A stretch of 41,653 bases of DNA, from contig JAFZFZ010000086.1 in NCBI GenBank assembly GCA_017557005.1, positions 1 to 41,653 on the forward strand, given 5' to 3'. The notes under the pieces are model-generated. The model was not told where the DNA came from. It saw nothing but the letters and a program-made list of their open reading frames with translations, and searched no databases. This DNA is from Bacteroidaceae bacterium. Lineage in GTDB: Bacteria; Bacteroidota; Bacteroidia; Bacteroidales; Bacteroidaceae. Each line of letters starts with the position of its first letter. Within the stretch, counting starts at the first letter, position 1. Positions 7,605-16,307 of the stretch are shown here, in pieces. Both the position numbers and the translations under genes were made by a program.

Positions 7605-10241
7605 TTAAAACTCTTGTCCAAGAATGAAGTGGAATTGGCTACCGCTTTGTGCAGTAGAGCCGTTGAGCTTATCGAAGCCGTAGGCCCAGTCGATACCCAT
7701 AAGTCCGATCATCGGGAGGAAGATACGCACACCCACACCAGCCGAGCGCTTCATGTCAAAGGGGTTGAACTTACGCACGTCTGTCCACGCGTTACCGCCC
7801 TCGAGGAAGGCGAGCGCATAGATCTGCGTAGAGTTCTCGAACATGAGCGGGTAGCGCAACTCCATGGTAAAGCGCGAGTAGGCATAACCCTCGCTACCAT
7901 AGGGCGTGAGCGCACCGTTGTCGTAACCACGCAGGGCCACCATATCGGTGTAGTAGTTGTATGAGTATCCGCTCATACCATCGCCACCCACGTAGAAGGT
8001 CTCGAAGGGCGACTTCTTATACTTATTATAATGGCCGAGGAGTCCGAAGTCAGCACGCGCCATCAGCACAAGACACTTCTGTCCGCCGGTGAGCGCCGTG
8101 TAGAACTTGCTCTTGAACTTCCACTTGTGATACTCAATCCAGTTGTAGCGTTGCTGGAGGCTCTTGCTGTAGTTGGCATCGGTAGCCTTCACCTCGCTCA
8201 GCGACTTGTAGTCGACACCATCAAAGAGCGAATAGGGCGGTGTGATAGCCACGTTGAAGCTAATCTCCGAACCTTGACGCGGGAAGATGGGATTGTCAAT
8301 AGAGCTACGTCCGAGGTTGAGCGAGAGGTTCACATTGTTACATCTACCATTCGAGATGATGAAGTACTCCCAGTTGTTGAGGTCGTAGCGCTGGTAGGTG
8401 AGCTCACCATAGAGGGTGAAGTAATCATCGGGCCAGTGCAGACGCTTACCCCAACCGATTGACAAGCCATACATGCGCAGGTACTTGTCGGGGTCGTAGT
8501 ACGACTCATAATTATTGTAGTAGTTATTGTAGTTGCCATAACCATACATATAATTATAGTAGTTGTTGTAGTAAGCCGAGTTGTAGTAGTTGTTGTTGAT
8601 ACCCGTCTGCAGCGCATAGAATCCGTTCACCGAGAAGGAGTTGGGGCGCTTGCCGCCAAACCAGGGGTCGAGGAACGAGATGTTGTACGACTGGTAATAG
8701 GTACCGTTGGTCTGACCACTGATGGTGAAGGTCTGTCCGTCACCCTGGGGGATGAAGGCGCGGTAGTTGTCAGACTTGTGGAAGAGGTTGTACATGGAGA
8801 AGTTGGTAAACTTCAGCGCAATCTTACCGATGACACCTGTCTGTCCGTATCCGAGCGAGAACTCCACCTGGTCATTGTTCTTTGATTCGAGCATCCAGTT
8901 GATGTCTACCGTACCATTGGCAAGGTCGGGTTGCACATCGGGAGCGATGGCCTCGGGGTTGAAGTGACCCATCTGCTGTATCTCACGAGCCGAACGCATC
9001 AAGGCATCCTTGCTGAAGAGGTCGCCCGGCTTGGTCATCAGTTCGCGGCGCACCACATTCTCATACAGGCGGTCGTTACCGGCAATGCGCACACGGTTGA
9101 TGGTAGCCTGCGGACCCTCGAGCACACGCATCTCAAGGTCTACCGAGTCCTCGGTGACATTGATTTCTACGGGCTCGACGCGGGCAAACACATATCCATT
9201 ATTATAATATAGGTTGCCGATGGCATCGTCGTCCACGTTGATACGCTCTTCGAGGAGCTTCTGGTTGTAGACGTCGCCCGCCTTCATGCGCAACACCTCA
9301 GAGAGACCTTGCGACTCATACACGGTGTTGCCCACCCAGTTGATGTTGCGGATGTGGTACTGGTTACCCTCCTCCACCTGGATGTATACGTCTACGGTCT
9401 TGTCATCGTATGTCACCACCGAGTCGGCCACGATATGTGCATCGCGGTATCCGTGCTCGTTATACTTATCGATCAAGAGCTGCTTATCCTCGTCGTAGAG
9501 GTTGTTGATAAACTTCTTCGGACGGAAGAAGTGGCGCCAGTTGCCACGCTCATTGGTCTTCTTCATCGCCCACTTCAGTTGCTTCTCGTTGAGGGCGCTA
9601 TTACCGGTGATATAGATCTTGTTGACCTTGATTTTCTCCTTCTTGTCGATGGTGATATCGAGGATGAGGTGGTTGGCCTCAGCCACGTCGTCGCGTTGCA
9701 TGATGGTGACCTCGGCATTCTTGAAGCCCTTCTCATCGAAGTAGCGCTTGATGACAATCTTGGCACGGTCCATCATGTTGGGTGTGATCTGATTGCCTTG
9801 GCGGAAGTTGAGCTTGGCCTCCAGGTCATCCTGCTCCGACTTCTTCACACCGATGAAGTTGATTTTCGAGAGGCGGGGGCGCTGGGTGAGCGCGATGTTC
9901 AGGTAAGCCTGGTTGCCCACGGTCTTCTCCACGGTGATGTTCACGTTAGAGAACAAGCCGTGCTTCCAGTAGCGCTTCACAGCGGCTGTAATCTCTTCGC
10001 CAGGGATGGTGATCACTTGTCCGACAGACAATCCCGACAAGCCTATCAGCACGTAGTCCTCGTAGTCGTCGACACCGCTCACCGTGATACCGGCAATCTC
10101 ATATTTCTTGGGTGCCGAGTATAGCACTGCAGGCTTCTCTATGGTGTCGGTCACGGCATATTGCGCCATGGCCTTGCCTGAGGGCAGGGCAAACAGTGCG
10201 ACCAGTGTGATGTATTTAAGTATGTTCAGATAATTTTTCAT
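7605..10241 (-). CDS. bamA: Outer-membrane protein assembly factor BamA (Omp85 family)
   Basis: BamA inserts beta-barrel proteins into the outer membrane. The 878-residue protein has a signal peptide (cleavage near AMAQ, about residue 25), successive POTRA domains (about 45-440) and a C-terminal barrel with the Omp85 motif VRIFLPMIGLMGIDWAYGFD before the end FHFILGQEF, which closes with the aromatic residue expected of barrels. An upstream extension to 10394 lies inside uppS and is rejected; the ATG at 10241 begins the signal peptide and is 4 nt from the uppS stop. Unusual is a Tyr/Asn-rich loop (about residues 547-582, e.g. NNYYNYMYGYGNYNNYYNNY) in the barrel. Confidence 0.95.
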   Translation of the reverse strand: MKNYLNILKYITLVALFALPSGKAMAQYAVTDTIEKPAVLYSAPKKYEIAGITVSGVDDYEDYVLIGLSGLSVGQVITIPGEEITAAVKRYWKHGLFSNVNITVEKTVGNQAYLNIALTQRPRLSKINFIGVKKSEQDDLEAKLNFRQGNQITPNMMDRAKIVIKRYFDEKGFKNAEVTIMQRDDVAEANHLILDITIDKKEKIKVNKIYITGNSALNEKQLKWAMKKTNERGNWRHFFRPKKFINNLYDEDKQLLIDKYNEHGYRDAHIVADSVVTYDDKTVDVYIQVEEGNQYHIRNINWVGNTVYESQGLSEVLRMKAGDVYNQKLLEERINVDDDAIGNLYYNNGYVFARVEPVEINVTEDSVDLEMRVLEGPQATINRVRIAGNDRLYENVVRRELMTKPGDLFSKDALMRSAREIQQMGHFNPEAIAPDVQPDLANGTVDINWMLESKNNDQVEFSLGYGQTGVIGKIALKFTNFSMYNLFHKSDNYRAFIPQGDGQTFTISGQTNGTYYQSYNISFLDPWFGGKRPNSFSVNGFYALQTGINNNYYNSAYYNNYYNYMYGYGNYNNYYNNYESYYDPDKYLRMYGLSIGWGKRLHWPDDYFTLYGELTYQRYDLNNWEYFIISNGRCNNVNLSLNLGRSSIDNPIFPRQGSEISFNVAITPPYSLFDGVDYKSLSEVKATDANYSKSLQQRYNWIEYHKWKFKSKFYTALTGGQKCLVLMARADFGLLGHYNKYKKSPFETFYVGGDGMSGYSYNYYTDMVALRGYDNGALTPYGSEGYAYSRFTMELRYPLMFENSTQIYALAFLEGGNAWTDVRKFNPFDMKRSAGVGVRIFLPMIGLMGIDWAYGFDKLNGSTAQSGSQFHFILGQEF

Positions 10242-10245
10242 TCCT

Positions 10246-10998
10246 TTATTTATTATCATTCTCTTCTGCGATTTGTTCACTTGTCTTGCCGAATCTTCTC
10301 TCACGCTGCTGGTAAGTGTAGATAGCTTTACACAACTCCTCCTCATCAAAATCGGGCCAATAGGTGTCGCAGAAGTAGAGTTCCGCATAGGCACACTGCC
10401 ACAGTAGATAGTTGCTCAGGCGAGTCTCGCCTCCGGTACGTATGAGCAGGTCGGGGTCGGGCATGAACGAGGTGGCCAGGGTGTCGTCGATGGTCTTGTC
10501 GGTGATGTCATCGATGCTCATTGCCCCCTCCTGCACCATGGCGGCGATGCGCTTGGCCGCGCGGGTGATCTCCCACTTCGACGAGTAGCTCAGCGCCACG
10601 GTGAGTGTGCCGCGCTGGTTGCCAGCCGATTGGGCGATGCAGTAGTTCATGCGCTCGCGCACCTTCTCGGGCAAGCGGTCGGTGTCGCCGATTACGCAGA
10701 AGCGTATGTCGTTGTCCATGAAGATGCTGAGGTCGAGCTTCTCAAACAGCAGCGACATCAGTCCTGCCACCTCCTCATCGGGGCGGGTCCAGTTTTCGGT
10801 AGAGAAGGCATATACGGTCACATACTTCACACCCAGCTTGGCTGCATGCATCATGGTGTCGTGCAGGGCCGATGCTCCGGCGATATGTCCTTCGCCACGT
10901 CTTCTGCCTTTAGCCTTGGCCCAGCGTCCGTTACCATCCATGATGATGGCAATGTGCTGGGGTATACGGTTCATGTCTAACTGCTCTTTGTATGTCAT
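10246..10998 (-). CDS. uppS: Isoprenyl (di-trans,poly-cis-undecaprenyl) diphosphate synthase
   Basis: UppS condenses isopentenyl diphosphate onto farnesyl diphosphate to make the C55 lipid carrier for cell-wall and surface-glycan synthesis. The 250-residue protein is of normal length and has [12 protein letters not shown] with catalytic D21, [15 protein letters not shown], and the C-terminal [18 protein letters not shown] and [16 protein letters not shown] motifs. It lies between a DUF6089 gene (18-nt gap) and bamA (4-nt gap), a common Bacteroidetes arrangement. The ATG at 10998 or at 10974 (MNRIPQH) could be the start. Confidence 0.96.
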   Translation of the reverse strand: MTYKEQLDMNRIPQHIAIIMDGNGRWAKAKGRRRGEGHIAGASALHDTMMHAAKLGVKYVTVYAFSTENWTRPDEEVAGLMSLLFEKLDLSIFMDNDIRFCVIGDTDRLPEKVRERMNYCIAQSAGNQRGTLTVALSYSSKWEITRAAKRIAAMVQEGAMSIDDITDKTIDDTLATSFMPDPDLLIRTGGETRLSNYLLWQCAYAELYFCDTYWPDFDEEELCKAIYTYQQRERRFGKTSEQIAEENDNK

Positions 10999-11016
10999 GT
11001 GAGTTTATTGAGTTTG

Positions 11017-11727
11017 TTAATTGTTGCACTTTCTATATTTCGGAAACATGTCATAGCTGACGTACACCATCAGCCACGAGTAGCAATCCTTGTTTTTCAG
11101 TCCCTTGCCCTCGATGCCGTAGGGGTCGTCGAGCACGAGTCCCTCGGTGGCGGTCACATCCAGGCGGTCCGATGTGGTGAAGCGCATGCTCCACTCGGCA
11201 CCGCAGTTGATGCGGGGGGCCAACTTGTACTTCACGCCAAGTCCCAAGGGTATGTTCATCGCCACCACGTGATTGGCAGGCTTGGGAGCATAGGTAAGTC
11301 CCACTCCACCAAGGATGTAGGGCGTCAGTCGGCGACTATCCTTGTAGCCCGCTCCCGTGCCATAGGCAAAGAAGTTGTACTCAAACTGCGCTCCCAGTTC
11401 GTACACATTGCGACTGAAGGTGCTATGCACGTCGCCAGGGAACTGGTTGTCAATGCCCTCGGTGCTACCCTTGATGCGGGCCACGGCGAGGTCGCCCTTC
11501 ACCACCATGCGGGGGTTGAAGTTGTAGCGGGCCACGAGGCCACCCATCGGGGCGGTATTCTTGAACGGAGTGGTGAAGTTGGCATCGCCCATATAGAAGC
11601 TTCCGCCCACCATGGCACCCAGTTCCATCTTGTACTCCAACTCCTGAGCCGACCCCCTGCACACCGACGCCAGCAACAGGAATACTGCTGCCAATCGGCT
11701 GATCATGTGTCGTGTATATCGGTTCAT
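11017..11727 (-). CDS. DUF6089-type outer-membrane beta-barrel protein
   Basis: This 236-residue protein has a signal peptide ending near GSAQ (residue 28) and alternating hydrophobic strands throughout: YKMELGAMVGGSFYMGDAN near the mature start, then MGGLVARYNFNPRMVVKGDL, GAQFEYNFFAYGTG and YILGGVGLTYAP. These match the small barrel family found directly upstream of uppS-bamA in Bacteroidetes (DUF6089; related in shape to PorT/OMP_b-brl). The biochemical role is unknown. Co-transcription with uppS and bamA suggests an envelope assembly function. Assignment to DUF6089 is from remembered family features and gene order. Confidence 0.8.
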   Translation of the reverse strand: MNRYTRHMISRLAAVFLLLASVCRGSAQELEYKMELGAMVGGSFYMGDANFTTPFKNTAPMGGLVARYNFNPRMVVKGDLAVARIKGSTEGIDNQFPGDVHSTFSRNVYELGAQFEYNFFAYGTGAGYKDSRRLTPYILGGVGLTYAPKPANHVVAMNIPLGLGVKYKLAPRINCGAEWSMRFTTSDRLDVTATEGLVLDDPYGIEGKGLKNKDCYSWLMVYVSYDMFPKYRKCNN

Positions 11728-11760
11728 CGGGGTTGGTCTATGTTAGGTTTTCTCTATTTC

Positions 11761-13110
11761 TCAAAGTCCGTTCCAGCGGCCACGCCATACGTCGCCTGTG
11801 CTCCACATCACCCACACGTAGGTGCCGTCGGTAACGGTAGCAAAGGCCTCCTCGCGACCCTTGAAGGCCTCGGGCAGACTGAACACATTGTCGCGAGCGC
11901 GCCATGTCACGCCGTTGTCGCGCGACTCATAGCAAGCGCTGAAGGCCTCGAGGGGCTGCTGGCGATGGCCCAGGCTCTTGCCGCCAAAGGCATACATCTT
12001 ACCGGCATAGCGTATCACGGCCAGGTGCTCCAGGTTGGGACATCCGTAGACGTTGGTACCCTGCGGCTCCACCTCCACCCAGCAGGTGTCGGTCGATAGC
12101 TTGCTCCACACCTGTGCGCAGGTGTCGGCCTCAGCCTCGGGAGTAGCCACAAAGAGGGTGCGTGAGATGTTGGCATTGGTGCGCAAGGGCTCGCTGAACG
12201 CAGCCACACCCGCCTTGATAGCGCGCTTGGGCTGCTGGCCCAACTGCCATGCATTCATATCTGTTGACGAGGCGATAGTACCCTCAACCATTGCCCAAGC
12301 CATAGTGTCACCCTCCACGGCAAGCAAGGTGCTCACGGGCTGTGCATTGCCCACCGCCACCCATGCAAGGGCATCGGCCGAACTGTAGAGAGCTCCGTCG
12401 GCCACCATGTAGAACTGGTCGCCCACGAGCTGCACCGATGCGACATCAGCACCTGCGGGGATGCCTGTCCACTCGGTAGGAGTGCTCCACTGAGCGCCAT
12501 CGCCCAGGGCCGACGTAGTGGTGTATCCCCTACCCTCGGCATCGGTACCGAGCACATACACGAGCGCCTCCTTGACAAGCGCCTTGGGAGCGACAAACAA
12601 CCCTGCGGGGAAGTTGGCCTGCTCGAGCTGGTGCCACAAGGTGGTGCGGGGATCTACCTGATGCACGTTGATGCTGATGAGGTAGTCACGTGTAAATTTC
12701 TCGTCGTATGAGGTGATGGTAAACTTCACGGGATGGGTGAAGTCGATAGAATCCTCCTCGCTGAAGCCCACTTGCTCATCGTCCTTGTAGTACGATATGT
12801 AGCCATTGGCGCCGATGTTGGGCACCACGCGGGTGACATCGGTGGCATAGGCGATGGAGTCGCTGTTGTAGACGAGTCCCTGCGCCTGATCGATGGTGAA
12901 GCGTATGGTCTTCGATGCCATGATGGTGGTGTAGGTAGAGTCCTTACCACTGGCAAGTGTGATGGTGTGCTGGGTCTTCAGGTCGTTGATGCTGAACGAG
13001 AGCAAGGCCACGGTCGAGGTGAGCTCGGTCTCCTCGGCGTCGGGCAGACAAGAGGTGAGCGTGGTGCTTGCTACAAGTGCACAAATGAGGCTGATTGCTA
13101 TTTTTTTCAT
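11761..13110 (-). CDS. Secreted lipoprotein with beta-propeller-like C-terminal half (probably DUF6242)
   Basis: This 449-residue protein begins with a lipoprotein signal peptide with Cys21 (TLTSC). Residues about 30-145 form a region resembling the beta-sandwich modules of Bacteroidetes surface lipoproteins (VALLSFSINDL, FTITSYDEKFTRDYLISINV). The rest (about 155-449) has repeated segments ending in W or Y, such as VYVLGTDAEGRGYTTT, KMYAFGG, and SRDNGVTWRARDN with a SxDxGxTW-like Asp box, suggesting a propeller. I believe this matches DUF6242, but that is memory, not a search. No catalytic residues are recognisable. It is 33 nt upstream of the DUF6089 gene on the same strand. Confidence 0.7.
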   Translation of the reverse strand: MKKIAISLICALVASTTLTSCLPDAEETELTSTVALLSFSINDLKTQHTITLASGKDSTYTTIMASKTIRFTIDQAQGLVYNSDSIAYATDVTRVVPNIGANGYISYYKDDEQVGFSEEDSIDFTHPVKFTITSYDEKFTRDYLISINVHQVDPRTTLWHQLEQANFPAGLFVAPKALVKEALVYVLGTDAEGRGYTTTSALGDGAQWSTPTEWTGIPAGADVASVQLVGDQFYMVADGALYSSADALAWVAVGNAQPVSTLLAVEGDTMAWAMVEGTIASSTDMNAWQLGQQPKRAIKAGVAAFSEPLRTNANISRTLFVATPEAEADTCAQVWSKLSTDTCWVEVEPQGTNVYGCPNLEHLAVIRYAGKMYAFGGKSLGHRQQPLEAFSACYESRDNGVTWRARDNVFSLPEAFKGREEAFATVTDGTYVWVMWSTGDVWRGRWNGL

Positions 13111-13142
13111 TGTCGTTTGATTGCTATTATGAATTCAACCGA

Positions 13143-13150
13143 CAAATTTA
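13143..13150 (-). promoter_or_regulatory. Possible promoter before the DUF6242-like gene
   Basis: On the minus strand TAAATTTG (13143-13150) matches TAnnTTTG and lies 32 nt upstream of the start codon at 13110. No good -33 element is seen, so it is a weak call. It would let the envelope cluster be transcribed independently of ribD. Confidence 0.4.
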
Positions 13151-13214
13151 GCAACATTTTTCCGCTTGTCGCCTATATTTTAAGTTCTTTTATCTTAAAA
13201 GATGTGTAAAAGTG

Positions 13215-14270
13215 CTATTTTGCGTGTAAAAACTGCTCTATTTGGTTGCCCGATGATAAAAATTGGTCAGTTTTTATTGCATTTTTTAATTTTGGAGCCT
13301 CCACGCCGCCACCCAGCGCAAAGGGAGCTGTTTCCACGTGGGCCTCATCCCACAGACCGCAATCGATGAAGCTCTGCAGCACGACGGCTCCGCCCTCGAC
13401 GAGCAGGCGCTGAACGCCTCGTCCATGCAGGTATTGCAGTATCTGCGGCACGATGTCGCGATCGAAATCCACCACCACCGACTCCACCATTCCATCGGCT
13501 CCAAAATTGCGAAAAACCTCGGTAAAAACGGCAGTTTTTGATGTTTTGTCAAACAATCGGAGTCCTTCACCCAGTTCTCCGCGGCGGTCGATAACCAAGC
13601 GCAGGGGACTCTTCCCGGGCCACAGACGAGTGGTGAGCGAGGGGTTGTCGAGCTGGGCCGTGCGGCGTCCCACGAGGATGGCATCGCTCAAGGCACGGAG
13701 CCGGTGCACGCGCTGCGATGTGGCCTCGGTAGAGAATTTCACGGGTTGACGCCCGTCATCGGCGGTACGTAGCGAGTCGATGTAGCGATCGGCCGACTGC
13801 GCCCACTTGAGCACGACGTAGGGACGCTGCTTGCCGTGGTAGGTGAAGAAGGCGCGGTTGAGAGCCATGCACTCGGCCTCGAGCACTCCTACGGTGACCT
13901 CTATGCCGGCATCGCGCAACTTCTGTATGCCCTTGCCGTCGACCTGCTCGAAGCTGTCGCGACACCCGATGACTACACGCGGAATACCCTTGCTGATGAT
14001 GAGGTCGGCACAGGGCGGAGTCTTGCCATGGTGAGCACAGGGCTCGAGACTCACGTAGATGGTAGCTTCGCGCAGCAACCGCTCGTCGGCCACCGAGGCG
14101 ATGGCGTTGACCTCAGCGTGAGGGCCTCCACACCGACGATGATACCCCTCGCCGATGATGCGACCGTTGTGTACTACCACCGCCCCCACCATCGGGTTGG
14201 GAGCTGCTCCCGCTCTGCCGCAAGCTGCCAGCTGCAGGCATCGTGCCATGTATTGTTCGTCTGTAGTCAT
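13215..14270 (-). CDS. ribD: Bifunctional riboflavin biosynthesis deaminase/reductase RibD
   Basis: RibD deaminates and then reduces the pyrimidine intermediate after GTP cyclohydrolase II in riboflavin synthesis. The 351-residue protein has an N-terminal cytidine-deaminase-like domain with zinc ligands H51 (in HAEVNAI), C78 and C87 and catalytic E53, then a C-terminal reductase domain (about 145-351) with VVLKWAQSADRYI, DAILVGRRTAQLDNPSLTTR and VQRLLVEGGAVVLQSF. I chose the ATG at 14270 because a promoter element lies just before it and deaminase homology starts at residue 1; a longer frame to 14378 runs through the promoter. No other rib genes are adjacent. Confidence 0.95.
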   Translation of the reverse strand: MTTDEQYMARCLQLAACGRAGAAPNPMVGAVVVHNGRIIGEGYHRRCGGPHAEVNAIASVADERLLREATIYVSLEPCAHHGKTPPCADLIISKGIPRVVIGCRDSFEQVDGKGIQKLRDAGIEVTVGVLEAECMALNRAFFTYHGKQRPYVVLKWAQSADRYIDSLRTADDGRQPVKFSTEATSQRVHRLRALSDAILVGRRTAQLDNPSLTTRLWPGKSPLRLVIDRRGELGEGLRLFDKTSKTAVFTEVFRNFGADGMVESVVVDFDRDIVPQILQYLHGRGVQRLLVEGGAVVLQSFIDCGLWDEAHVETAPFALGGGVEAPKLKNAIKTDQFLSSGNQIEQFLHAK

Positions 14271-14279
14271 AGTTGGTTG

Positions 14280-14287
14280 CAAAGGTA
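14280..14287 (-). promoter_or_regulatory. ribD promoter -7 element very close to the start codon
   Basis: On the minus strand TACCTTTG (14280-14287) fits TAnnTTTG and ends 9 nt before the ribD ATG, the same spacing as at aroQ. The predicted leader is only a few nucleotides long. No FMN riboswitch-like conserved leader is visible, and there would be no room for one. Confidence 0.6.
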
Positions 14288-14292
14288 TCATT

Positions 14293-14321
14293 TTGAATTG
14301 AAAATTGAAAATTAAAAATTG
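14293..14321. repeat. AT-rich heptameric repeat upstream of ribD
   Basis: Units of seven bases, GAAAATT-like (GAATTGA, AAATTGA, AAATTAA, AAATTG), run from about 14295. The tract overlaps the expected -33 region of the ribD promoter, which has no recognisable TTTG there. Confidence 0.6.
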
Positions 14322-14820
14322 TTTTAAGTCACCCATCCCCCTGATATGATGCAAAGTTAATGCTTTTGCCCGACACATTCCGACTTAATGCAAAGTTCTG
14401 CAAAGTACTTTTTGTAAATAATTGAGTGTGTGTGAAATGTATTTTTTTATTCCAAGGCTCGCCGCCAATTTTCCAAGGCTTGCCGCGCCAAGAATTAGGC
14501 TCGCCAGCGGATTCTTCGTGCTTACCATCAGCATTGCAGGGCTTGCTGCAAGGTAGGCAAAATGTAATCAGTTGTCAGTAATCAATTACCTTGTGGTCTT
14601 TGCTGCCGAGCCCCTTATATAGATAGCTTATTTTAATATTATATATACGTAGTATATCTAATATCTAAATAAGTGTTTTTTCACATGAACATTTTCGCCA
14701 TCATCGAGAGAGAGCATATTAATTGATTACTGATTACTGATTACATTGTGTCTGTCTTTTCCTGAAAAAGGTTGAGCACAAACAAAAGTCGGGGAAACAA
14801 AAACTTTTTCCGTAGGAAAG
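14322..14820. other. Gene-free, repeat-rich spacer between ribD and the C1B peptidase gene
   Basis: No frame here looks coding. From left to right it holds three TGCAAAGT octamers (14350-14357, 14389-14396, 14399-14406). Next is a GC-rich patch with degenerate repeats built on GGCTYGCC (about 14449-14553). Then comes a 29-bp inverted repeat pair (14561-14589 and 14719-14747) enclosing an AT-rich stretch. No tRNA, riboswitch or transposase remnant was recognised. Confidence 0.6.
14561..14747. repeat. 187-bp segment bounded by 29-bp inverted repeats made of heptamers
   Basis: The left arm (14561-14589) and the reverse complement of the right arm (14719-14747) match at 26 of 29 positions. Each arm is three heptamers: TGATTAC three times in a row at 14724-14744, and GTAATCA, GTTGTCA, GTAATCA at 14564-14584. 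The interior is AT-rich without an ORF, and no flanking target duplication is evident. Confidence 0.7.
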
Positions 14821-14851
14821 TTGGAAATGTCAATCCCTTTTTGTATCTTTG
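14821..14851 (+). promoter_or_regulatory. Promoter of the C1B peptidase operon
   Basis: TTG (14821-14823), a 20-nt spacer and TATCTTTG (14844-14851) fit the Bacteroides promoter layout. The start codon at 14898 is 46 nt downstream, leaving a leader of about 40 nt. Confidence 0.7.
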
Positions 14852-14897
14852 CAATACAATCCCCAAGACTGATAATAACATAAAAACACGATTGAAT

Positions 14898-16286
14898 ATG
14901 AGAAAGTTACTCTTCACCGCCGCCCTGACAGCCATGAGCCTCGGCGCTGCAGCACAGAGCATCACCCCGCAGATGCTGGAAAAATTCAAGTCTGAGAACA
15001 CAATGACCGCCGCCGACCGCGCCATACACAACGCCATGGCAGCCAACGACGTGAGCAAACTTGCCGTGAACCAGGCCAACCAAACCGAGATGGACACCTA
15101 CTTCTCGCACAGCGTACCCTCGAAGGGTATCACCGACCAGCAATCATCGGGCCGCTGCTGGCTCTTCACCGGACTCAACGTGATGCGCAGCAAGGTGATC
15201 AACAAGCACAACCTCCCCGGACTCACCTTCTCACACGTATACAACTTCTTCTACGACCAGCTCGAGAAGTCGAACCTCTTCCTGCAGGCCGTCATCGACA
15301 CCGGCGACAAGCCCATGGAGGACAAGACCGTGGAGTGGCTCTTCAAGAATCCGCTCAGCGATGGTGGCACCTTCACCGGCGTGGCCGACCTCGTAGCCAA
15401 GTATGGTATTGTACCCGCTGGCGTGATGCCCGAGACCTATGCCAGCAACAACACATCGCGCTTCACCGCACTCATCAAGCGCAAACTGCGTGAAGATGGT
15501 CTCATCCTGCGCGACAAGATTGCTGCCGGCGCCAGCAAGAAGGAGCTGGAGACCCTCAAGACCACGATGCTGAGCGAGGTATACCGCATCCTCGTGCTCG
15601 GATTCGGCGAACCCGTGACCACCTTCAAGTGGGCGCCGAAGGATGCACAGGGCAAGTACATGTGGGAACCTAAGGAGTATACTCCGCGCTCATTCTATGC
15701 CGAGTTTGTAGGCGAAGATTACCAGAACGACTACATCATGCTGATGAACGACCCCACCCGCGAATACTGGAAGACCTACGAGATACAGTATGACCGCCAC
15801 ACCTACGACGGACACAACTGGCTCTACCTCAACCTCCCGCTCGAGGATATCAAGGAGATGGCCATCGCCTCTATCAAGGACTCTACCATGATGTACTTCT
15901 CATGCGACGTGGCCAAGGAGCTCGATAGCAAGCGCGGACTGCTCGACCTGGACAACTTCGACTACGAGTCGCTCCTGGGCATCAAGTTCGGCATGGACAA
16001 GGCACAGCGCATCCGCGTATTCGATAGCGGCTCATCACACGCCATGACCATGATGGCTGTTGACCTCGACGCTGAGGGCAAGCCCACCATGTGGAAGGTA
16101 GAGAACAGCTGGGGTGCCACATCGGGCCACAAGGGACACCTCATCATGACCGACGAGTGGTTCAACGAGTACATGTTCCGCCTCGTGGTGAACAAGAAGT
16201 ACGCTAACGACAGAGTGCTCAAGGCTGCCAAGCAGAAGCCCATCCATCTCCCCTGCTGGGATCCCATGTTCATGGGCGAAGAATAA
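14898..16286 (+). CDS. Secreted C1B cysteine peptidase (aminopeptidase C / bleomycin hydrolase family)
   Basis: This 462-residue protein carries a signal peptide (MRKLLFTAALTAMSLGAAAQ) before a papain-like PepC domain. The catalytic triad is visible: C87 in QQSSGRCWLFTGLN, H381 in DSGSSHAMTMMAVD and N403 in KVENSWG. PepC-type enzymes are usually cytoplasmic hexameric aminopeptidases; the signal peptide moves this one to the periplasm or beyond, as commonly seen in Bacteroides. The start at 14898 is set by the signal peptide; an upstream in-frame start at 14772 would contain the promoter. It heads a likely three-gene operon with a BNR-4 protein and an S9 peptidase. Confidence 0.93.
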   Translation: MRKLLFTAALTAMSLGAAAQSITPQMLEKFKSENTMTAADRAIHNAMAANDVSKLAVNQANQTEMDTYFSHSVPSKGITDQQSSGRCWLFTGLNVMRSKVINKHNLPGLTFSHVYNFFYDQLEKSNLFLQAVIDTGDKPMEDKTVEWLFKNPLSDGGTFTGVADLVAKYGIVPAGVMPETYASNNTSRFTALIKRKLREDGLILRDKIAAGASKKELETLKTTMLSEVYRILVLGFGEPVTTFKWAPKDAQGKYMWEPKEYTPRSFYAEFVGEDYQNDYIMLMNDPTREYWKTYEIQYDRHTYDGHNWLYLNLPLEDIKEMAIASIKDSTMMYFSCDVAKELDSKRGLLDLDNFDYESLLGIKFGMDKAQRIRVFDSGSSHAMTMMAVDLDAEGKPTMWKVENSWGATSGHKGHLIMTDEWFNEYMFRLVVNKKYANDRVLKAAKQKPIHLPCWDPMFMGEE

Positions 16287-16307
16287 CGCAACCCGACACC
16301 GCCGCAT

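Noticed and set aside
9309..10124. 271-residue plus-strand ORF
   Set aside because: It is a shadow frame opposite bamA with low-complexity V/L/D-rich translation.
10999..12099. 366-residue plus-strand ORF
   Set aside because: It lies antisense to the DUF6089 and DUF6242-like genes, whose signal peptides and operon spacing are convincing.
14271..14897. FMN riboswitch or tRNA gene in the spacer
   Set aside because: No conserved RFN-like sequence or cloverleaf was seen, and the ribD promoter is too close to its start for a leader.
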